Assembly: GCA_015068925.1 (NCBI GenBank)
Contig: SVJP01000006.1
Location: 1-32,597, forward strand
From: Oscillospiraceae bacterium
GTDB taxonomy: Bacteria; Bacillota; Clostridia; HGM11514
DNA length: 32,597 bases
Direction of reading: 5' to 3'
A program made the position numbers and the translations under genes. Below the pieces are notes generated by a model. It did not search any database. It had not been told where the DNA came from and saw only the letters and a program-made list of their open reading frames with translations. Positions 26,910 through 32,597 of the stretch are shown here, in pieces. Position 1 is the first letter of the stretch. Each line of letters starts with the position of its first letter.

Positions 26910-27545
26910 ATGGGTATGACACAAGGATATCTTTTGAATTGTAATTGTTTTTCCAATCAGGAACTGTTTTTGCAGGGGATGGGGAGGTTGTCTTCTTTCA
27001 GACGAAAAAAAGTGAACCATGCAAAAAGTCTTCAAGCCAAGTATCAGCGTCTGGGTGCAGGAGTGCTTTTGGATCAGGCGTTGAGACAGAGGGGGTTGTC
27101 GGAAAAAGAGATGGAATATATGGTAGATACCAACGGAAAACCCTTTTTTGCACACTGTTCCAATTTGTTTTTCAGCTTGTCCCATTCCGGTGATTGGGCG
27201 GCATGCACGTTAAGTGATCAACAGGTTGGCGTAGATGTTCAGGTCCTTTCGGAATACAATGCCCGTGTTTCGGAGCGCTGCTTTTCAAAGGAAGAGGCTA
27301 AGGTGTTAGCTCAACTGAGCGGAGAGGAAAGAGATAGAGAGTTTACAAGATTGTGGGTGAGAAAAGAGAGTCTGGTGAAATATTTTGGTACATGGAAAAA
27401 ACAGGAAACAGCTCCAAAGGTGATGGATTTTTATGATGAGGTACATGTGGGAGTATGCACAGAGGATGATAGCCATGTGTCCTTCAAAAGATTGTATATC
27501 AATGAAAAAGAAGAATTAATGATTGACTTATTTGGAAAAATGTGA
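26910..27545 (+). CDS. 4'-phosphopantetheinyl transferase (Sfp-type)
   Basis: NLFFSLSHSGDWAACTLSDQQVGVDVQ and RLWVRKESLVKYFG motifs. Start could be 26910 or 26916. Confidence 0.88.
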   Translation: MGMTQGYLLNCNCFSNQELFLQGMGRLSSFRRKKVNHAKSLQAKYQRLGAGVLLDQALRQRGLSEKEMEYMVDTNGKPFFAHCSNLFFSLSHSGDWAACTLSDQQVGVDVQVLSEYNARVSERCFSKEEAKVLAQLSGEERDREFTRLWVRKESLVKYFGTWKKQETAPKVMDFYDEVHVGVCTEDDSHVSFKRLYINEKEELMIDLFGKM

Positions 27546-27583
27546 TATGATAACAGTATCAAAATTTATGAGGAGGCTTTTTT

Positions 27584-28333
27584 ATGAAAAAGCAAATGTT
27601 ACGTTTGTCAATGGTATTGAGCATTGCTCTTGTGGTGATTTTGGCTTTGTCTGCCATGGGAGTTAGTGCAGGAGAAGGAATGTATGTTTCAGGAGCAGAA
27701 ACCGGTGCGGTATATCTGAGAAAAGCACCTGCATCTTCTGACTATTACACCACCTTGAGTAACGGTACTTATGTGGAAAGTGTTGGCTGGCAGTTGGGTT
27801 GGGACGGCGTTGGTTACAACCAGGTGATCTATAACGGTACTTGGGGCTGGATTACCACCAGATATCTGTCTTATAACAATTATGCCAATATGCCCGGTGA
27901 AACCATGTATGTTTATGGTGCAGAAACCGGTAGGGTGTATTTGAGATATTCCCCTGCCTCTTCCGGCTATTATACCACCATCAATAATGATACCAAGGTA
28001 AAAAGCATTGGTTGGCAATTAGGTTGGGACGGTGTTGGTTATAATCAGGTTGTTGTCAACGGTCAGGTTGGCTGGATTACTACCAAATATCTGTCTTATT
28101 CCACTCCCGGTGCAACATGGAGAAGCGGTGTCATCAAAGGAGCATCGACCGGTAATGTATATATTTGGAAAGATGCTTACAGCCAAAGTTGGATTACTAC
28201 CATTCCTGTTGGAACCTGGATTCAGTATAAACCTGCCAGTGCAACCAACGGCAGAGTATATGGTCGATATGCAAACAGTTATGGTACTGTCTATGAGGGT
28301 TGGTTTACCGGTCAATATGTTTATAATTGGTAA
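27584..28333 (+). CDS. Secreted SH3-like domain protein
   Basis: Signal peptide; repeats G(A)ETG.VYLR..PAS..YYTT..N.T.V.S.GWQLGWDGVGYNQV...GWITT.YLSY. Confidence 0.85.
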   Translation: MKKQMLRLSMVLSIALVVILALSAMGVSAGEGMYVSGAETGAVYLRKAPASSDYYTTLSNGTYVESVGWQLGWDGVGYNQVIYNGTWGWITTRYLSYNNYANMPGETMYVYGAETGRVYLRYSPASSGYYTTINNDTKVKSIGWQLGWDGVGYNQVVVNGQVGWITTKYLSYSTPGATWRSGVIKGASTGNVYIWKDAYSQSWITTIPVGTWIQYKPASATNGRVYGRYANSYGTVYEGWFTGQYVYNW

Positions 28334-28427
28334 ATTGATATGAAACTTTTTTCGATAGAAGAAGCAGTCCGTTGAAAAAGTCGGTCTGATGTAAACAAAA
28401 GGAATTTGTTGGACTTTTATCTCAAAA

Positions 28428-28459
28428 GGAGGGGTAGCAAAACATTTTGCTACCCCTCC
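28428..28459. repeat. Perfect 15-bp inverted repeat
   Basis: GGAGGGGTAGCAAAA-ca-TTTTGCTACCCCTCC. Confidence 0.9.
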
Positions 28460-28506
28460 GGTTCGTTTCAGGGTGGAAGAAAAATAGTGCAGAATGGACA
28501 AAATCT

Positions 28507-28592
28507 AACAACGGGATTATCATCCCGTTTGTCACGCCCGAAGGCGTACAAAGGTACATCGAGAGACGAGTTTTGTTCATAGCAAAAAGCAG
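28507..28592 (+). ncRNA. Conserved structured noncoding motif, copy B
   Basis: AACAACGGGATTATCATCCCGTTTGTCACGCCCGAAGGCGTACAAAGGTACATCGAGAGACGAGTTTTGTTCATAGCAAAAAGCAG; aligns with 14390-14476. Confidence 0.6.
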
Positions 28593-28700
28593 TTTTTACC
28601 TCTTGTTTTCTGTTATTTATGAAATTTTAGTTTATCTGAACGGCATAAATAAAGTTTTTTGTTTTGTGCGATCTGTGCATTTTGCTACATCCTCTTTATT

Positions 28701-30071
28701 TTATTGTTGTTCTGCAATTTTCACCATCAATGCACATTCGATTCGCTTGCGGAACAATTCGCATCCGTATTCATAAATTCCGTTGATGGAGCCGGTGGCG
28801 TGATAAGCATTCGCCGCACATCCGCCTGCACAGTAGAGCTTTGCCCAACAGTCTTCACAATCGGGTCTTGTATATACGTTGCAGCTTGCAAATTGATTTC
28901 TCAAATCCGTATTGGTAACGCCATCGCGAAGATTTCCCATGCAATATTCTTTATTGCCTACAAACTGATGGCAAGGATACAAGTCCCCTTCAGGGGTAAC
29001 CGCCAAATACTCTGTACCGGAACCGCATCCCGACACACGCTTATAGATGCATGGTCCACCTGTAAGACTTAACATATAATGATAAAAGGTAAAGCCTTTT
29101 CCCTCATTGTTTCTCCGAATCATTTCCCGCGCCAAGTCTTCATATTGTTGTTTTAATACAGGCATATCCTCTGCAGTCAATGCGCAAGGGTCAGAAGGGT
29201 CACACACCACAGGCTCCATGCTAAGCTCAGAAAAGCCCAAGTCTGCCATGTGAAGAATATCCTGTAAAAAGTCGGTATTATGATGGGTATAAGTGCCGCG
29301 GATGTAATAACTCTTATCTCCGCGCTGATTTACAAATTCTTGAAATTTGGGTACAATCGTATCATAACTGCCTTTGTTTTGGTAATCCACACGGAATCGG
29401 TCGTGGACTTCTTTTCTGCCGTCCAGACTCAACACCACATTGTGCATTTCCTTGTTGCAAAATTCTGTTACTTCATCGTCCAACAGCATCCCGTTTGTGG
29501 TAAGGGTAAAACGGATATTTTTATTGTGCAGTTTTTCTTGTTCTCTTCCGTAAGCCACAAGCTCCTTTACCACCTCCCAGTTTATGAGAGGCTCTCCACC
29601 GAAAAAGTCAATATCTAAATTTTTATGATGCTCTGAATTGGCAATGAGAAAATCAATTGCCTGTTTTCCTGTTTCCAAGCTCATCAAACCGCATTTCCCT
29701 TTATATGCCCCCTGACCTGCAAAGCAGTAAGAGCAAGCCAAATTGCAAACGTGAGCAACATGGAGGCAAAGTGCCTTCACCGCTGTCTGATTCCGACGGT
29801 AATTTTTTGCAACCGTTTCGTAAACATCTTGAGTAAACAGTTTTCCTGCCTGCTTGAGCGCTTCAATATCTTCCAGACATTCTGCAATTTCCTGTTCATT
29901 CACATCTTCTCGGTCTCTGTATTTTTTCAAAATAAATGCGGTAATGTCATCTTTGGAGGAGGTTTCGTACATGCCGATGATGTCATACGCTACCTCATCC
30001 ACCACATGAACCGAGCCGCTGAAAATATCCAGCACCACAAAGGTGCCGTCCATAGTAAATTGATGAATCAT
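28701..30071 (-). CDS. scfB: SCIFF peptide maturase, radical SAM/SPASM protein
   Basis: MIHQFTMDGTFVVLDIFSGSVHVVDEVAYDII start; CNLACSYCFAGQG radical SAM CxxxCxxC; Cys-rich SPASM tail; adjacent to six-Cys precursor. Confidence 0.96.
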   Translation of the reverse strand: MIHQFTMDGTFVVLDIFSGSVHVVDEVAYDIIGMYETSSKDDITAFILKKYRDREDVNEQEIAECLEDIEALKQAGKLFTQDVYETVAKNYRRNQTAVKALCLHVAHVCNLACSYCFAGQGAYKGKCGLMSLETGKQAIDFLIANSEHHKNLDIDFFGGEPLINWEVVKELVAYGREQEKLHNKNIRFTLTTNGMLLDDEVTEFCNKEMHNVVLSLDGRKEVHDRFRVDYQNKGSYDTIVPKFQEFVNQRGDKSYYIRGTYTHHNTDFLQDILHMADLGFSELSMEPVVCDPSDPCALTAEDMPVLKQQYEDLAREMIRRNNEGKGFTFYHYMLSLTGGPCIYKRVSGCGSGTEYLAVTPEGDLYPCHQFVGNKEYCMGNLRDGVTNTDLRNQFASCNVYTRPDCEDCWAKLYCAGGCAANAYHATGSINGIYEYGCELFRKRIECALMVKIAEQQ

Positions 30072-30090
30072 AGTCTTATCCTCATAGAAA

Positions 30091-30116
30091 ACGGTCTCAT
30101 AATCATTATGAGACCG
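30091..30116 (-). terminator. Attenuator-like hairpin between scfA and scfB
   Basis: Minus strand GCGGTCTCATAATGATTATGAGACCGTTTTC. Confidence 0.7.
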
Positions 30117-30134
30117 CTTACTGACTTTCTGTTC

Positions 30135-30281
30135 TTATTTGCCGTTGTTTTCGCAAGGCTGATTTGCAACACCGCAAGAGGTTTTGCAAGCGGACTGACA
30201 AGAAGTTTGACATTCGCCGCATCCGCCGGTTTTCAGAGATTTGTTCAAATCCCTTGTTTGAAGGGTTGTAATTCTTTTCAT
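30135..30281 (-). CDS. scfA: SCIFF (six-cysteine) ranthipeptide precursor, absent from the supplied ORF track
   Basis: Reverse-strand translation MKRITTLQTRDLNKSLKTGGCGECQTSCQSACKTSCGVANQPCENNGK (48 aa, 6 Cys), RBS AAGGAG. Confidence 0.97.
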   Translation of the reverse strand: MKRITTLQTRDLNKSLKTGGCGECQTSCQSACKTSCGVANQPCENNGK

Positions 30282-30314
30282 GATAAAAACTCCTTACTTT
30301 TTAATGATAGTATC

Positions 30315-30343
30315 AGTATATCACAATTTTTTCCTAATGTCAA
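30315..30343 (-). promoter_or_regulatory. SigmaA-type promoter for scfA, overlapping the 3' end of the upstream decarboxylase gene
   Basis: Minus strand TTGACA (30343-30338), 17-nt spacer, TATACT (30320-30315). Confidence 0.75.
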
Positions 30344-31703
30344 GGGGTTTTGTGTCTTTCACCACCGCAATTGTTTGCGGATATTGTCCTCTTGTAGAGT
30401 GAAGCGATGTTTCAGGAAGGAAGGTAATTTCCTCCCCCGGAATCAGAAAAGGAATACCGGGGGGATAACTCCAAAGGTATTCTGCTGAAATCCGTCCCTT
30501 TGCATCAGCGGGTGCAATCAGTTCAAATTCCTGCTCCAATGCTTGTTCGGGTAACATCACCTGCTCTGGAATCAGAGGAATCAAGGGCTCTGATTTAATT
30601 TCGTCAAAGGATAGCCTGTCAATTTCCGACAAAGCATCTGCCAAGGCTTGTAATGTTTGCCTGGTATCTCCCATGCCCGTCATTGCCAGCACGAAATTTG
30701 GAACAATCAATTCAGGCTCAATCTTTCTGTTTCTCAATTCCTCTCCCAACTGAAAACCGTTGTGGGAAAAAATGATGATTTTACTCGGGTCTTTTAAAAA
30801 CTGTTCCTTGGTTTTTTGTAAGATACGAAGGTTTTTTAGAGAACTTGTTGTCTGATAAAAGGTAATCAATGCTTGTTCCCAACCGCAAAAACGTTCTTTG
30901 GTCATTTGACGTACACATCCATCAATGGATGCCATCAGCAAATAAGAGGGACTGCTGGTTTCAAAAACAGACAACTGGTGCTCCAGTCTTTCCTTGTCCA
31001 CCAAAGAACCCTTGATGTGCAAAATAGCGGTCTGAGTCAAAGAAGGCAGAGTTTTGTGCAGACTTTGTACCACCACATCTGCCCCTGCTTTCACAGCACC
31101 GCCTGAGAAATACGGATGAAAATCCAGATGAGCACCATGGGCTTCATCCACAATCAGGGGAATGTTTTTTTGATGGACAATCTTGCAAATGGAAGTGATA
31201 TCCGAAATCACACCTTCATAGGTGGGACTGGTTATCACCACAAGCTTACAATCAGAATACTCTTTCAGCTTTTCTTCCACCTGTTTAGGCGCAACGGAAC
31301 CGAATATGCCTGGTTCCATCAAGGGCGGTAAAACAAAAATCGGTTGCAATCCGCAAAGCTCAATAGCATGAAACACCGATTTATGACAATTCCTTGCCAC
31401 TAAAATCCGATCTCCCCGTTTGGTCATGGCGCGGATGCCTGCCAAGATACCACAGGTGCTTCCGTTAACCAAAAAATAGGATGCATCACTTCCCCAAACA
31501 CGGGAGGCGCCGTCCATTGCTTCTTTCAGGATGCCATCTGCCCCGTGAAGATTGTCAAATCCATCAATTTCCGTGATGTCCCATTGTTCGGATAAGCGAT
31601 TGAGATAAGGTGCAATTTCTGCATTTCTTTTATGTCCAGGCATGTGCATGGGAATCATTTCAGCTGCCTGATATTCTTTTAATTGTTGTTCAAGAGATTT
31701 CAT
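30321..31703 (-). CDS. Orn/Lys/Arg decarboxylase family PLP enzyme
   Basis: MIPMHMPGHKRN, LVNGSTCGILAGIRA, IVDEAHGAHLDFHP, VVQSLHKTLPSLTQTA; ATGA overlap with the upstream gene. Confidence 0.94.
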   Translation of the reverse strand: MKSLEQQLKEYQAAEMIPMHMPGHKRNAEIAPYLNRLSEQWDITEIDGFDNLHGADGILKEAMDGASRVWGSDASYFLVNGSTCGILAGIRAMTKRGDRILVARNCHKSVFHAIELCGLQPIFVLPPLMEPGIFGSVAPKQVEEKLKEYSDCKLVVITSPTYEGVISDITSICKIVHQKNIPLIVDEAHGAHLDFHPYFSGGAVKAGADVVVQSLHKTLPSLTQTAILHIKGSLVDKERLEHQLSVFETSSPSYLLMASIDGCVRQMTKERFCGWEQALITFYQTTSSLKNLRILQKTKEQFLKDPSKIIIFSHNGFQLGEELRNRKIEPELIVPNFVLAMTGMGDTRQTLQALADALSEIDRLSFDEIKSEPLIPLIPEQVMLPEQALEQEFELIAPADAKGRISAEYLWSYPPGIPFLIPGEEITFLPETSLHSTRGQYPQTIAVVKDTKPLDIRKKL

Positions 31704-32251
31704 GGCTGAAACTCCTTTGCACAAGTGATGATGTGGTTTAATTGTTCCATGGTCTGTTGGCATGCAAGAGGATTGGCGTTTTGAGGATTGTCTGTTCCGG
31801 AATGGTAAACTGTTGCAATCTCTTTTACTCCCAATAAATGAAGAAGCCGTTTTCCCATCTTTAAGGCATCCTCGAAAATTCCCATACCGCCGTCTACCAA
31901 AACAACAGCACCCAAACGTTTTTTTGGAAAGAGTCTGTTTTTGTCAGTCCAAAAATATTGCAATCGGCTCAAAAGGGAAAGCAAAGAGCCGGTCAGTTGA
32001 CCGAAGTAAATGGGGGAGGCAAGAATGATTGCATCCGCTTCGTTAATCAGACGGTAAATTTCTTGCATTTCATCTTGTAAAGCACAAGCATTGTGTGTAC
32101 GGCAATGGCGACAATCAATGCAAGGGGAAGCAGAGACTGTATAGCTGTCAATCCGAATCACTTCTTCGGGCAGGTTTTTTTGTAAATAAGAAACAATTGC
32201 CGAGGTTGCACCCGTCTTTCTGGGAGAACCGTTAAAAATGACTGTTTTCAT
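31700..32251 (-). CDS. NADPH-dependent FMN reductase-like flavoprotein
   Basis: KTVIFNGSPRKTGATSAIV, CIDCRHCRTHNACALQDEM, ASPIYFGQLTG. Confidence 0.93.
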   Translation of the reverse strand: MKTVIFNGSPRKTGATSAIVSYLQKNLPEEVIRIDSYTVSASPCIDCRHCRTHNACALQDEMQEIYRLINEADAIILASPIYFGQLTGSLLSLLSRLQYFWTDKNRLFPKKRLGAVVLVDGGMGIFEDALKMGKRLLHLLGVKEIATVYHSGTDNPQNANPLACQQTMEQLNHIITCAKEFQP

Positions 32252-32272
32252 GGGAATCACCGCCTTTCTTCC

Positions 32273-32301
32273 ATTATATCAAAAATAAAAAAAACTGTCA
32301 A
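32273..32301 (-). promoter_or_regulatory. SigmaA-type promoter for flavoprotein/decarboxylase operon
   Basis: Minus strand TTGACA (32301-32296), 17-nt spacer, TATAAT (32278-32273). Confidence 0.8.
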
Positions 32302-32308
32302 CAAAAAA

Positions 32309-32508
32309 GAGGGTGTAGCAAAATGCACAGATCGCACAAAGCAAGAAACCGTCAGGAAATTTCGATCGTTTCCTGACGGTTTTTCTCGTGTTTTATATTC
32401 GATTAGAAATTCATAATTTATCTCTGCATTCTTTATTTGCTTGCGGTAGACCGACTTTTTCGACGGTCCGGGGGCTGTCTCACTAAAAGTGAGGCAGCCC
32501 TGATTTTT
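32309..32508 (+). repeat. Interspersed hairpin/terminator repeat, copy R3 (fullest copy)
   Basis: GAGGGTGTAGCAAAATGCACAGATCGCACAAAGCAAGAAACCGTCAGGAAA...TTTCCTGACGGTTTTT...TTGCTTGCGGTAGACCGACTTTTTCGACGGTC, then GGGCTGTCTCACT/AGTGAGGCAGCCC terminator. Confidence 0.88.
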
Positions 32509-32519
32509 TGCACACAAAA

Positions 32520-32551
32520 AGCCGCTGAAGTATGGAAACTTCGCGGCTTTT
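32520..32551 (+). terminator. Terminator-like hairpin
   Basis: AGCCGCTGAAG...CTTCGCGGCTTTT. Confidence 0.7.
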
Positions 32552-32597
32552 GTGGTATCATGAAGTATGATTAGTAATTCAAAAATACAAGTAGATT

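Larger units (their letters stand above)
28364..28697 (-). repeat. Interspersed repeat copy R4 (composite), terminal motifs separated by about 270 bp
   Basis: CCGTTGAAAAAGTCGGTCTG at 28369-28388 and TTTTGTGCGATCTGTGCATTTTGCTACATCCTCTTT at 28662-28697 are inverted matches to the ends of R3. Confidence 0.65.

Noticed and set aside
28447-28776. 109-aa + strand ORF and similar ORF at 32257-32517 on minus
   Set aside because: They share CFVRSVHFAT only because both read through the same noncoding repeat; the + strand one also overlaps the 3' end of scfB.

Overview
The window looks like a low-GC Firmicutes/Clostridia chromosomal segment, probably a metagenomic contig, using the standard genetic code. 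No rRNA, tRNA, CRISPR array, phage or transposase was seen. Main contents: (i) alanine dehydrogenase and a tandem glycine-riboswitch-controlled Na+/alanine-glycine symporter; (ii) a 9-gene, apparently cytoplasmic glycan and amino-sugar catabolic operon (3.5-14.4 kb), whose first gene has an in-frame TGA; (iii) a divergent Spo0A-like response regulator facing an SLH-domain protein gene; (iv) nrdR; (v) a strongly promoted orphan 65-aa Ser/Thr-rich peptide; (vi) a CadC/ArsR-HMA-CadA metal efflux operon with a TGAA-N6-TTCA operator; (vii) a phosphotriesterase-family protein; (viii) a zinc-ribbon/triple-repeat membrane protein plus class A beta-lactamase-like operon, with two perfect tandem 0A-like boxes upstream; (ix) coaX; (x) several small Clostridia-type genes (DUF1858, DUF6062-like, Sfp-type PPTase, SH3 protein); (xi) a SCIFF ranthipeptide system whose 48-aa precursor is missing from the supplied ORF track; (xii) an Orn/Lys/Arg decarboxylase and a flavoprotein. 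The noncoding DNA carries an interspersed hairpin/terminator repeat family (four loci, including both window ends), a second conserved structured motif (two copies), and a short hairpin array. Best leads: the two-copy structured RNA-like motif, the repeat family, the Spo0A-like/0A-box mini-regulon, the orphan peptide and the TGA-interrupted gene. All family names come from reading motifs; no database search was run.
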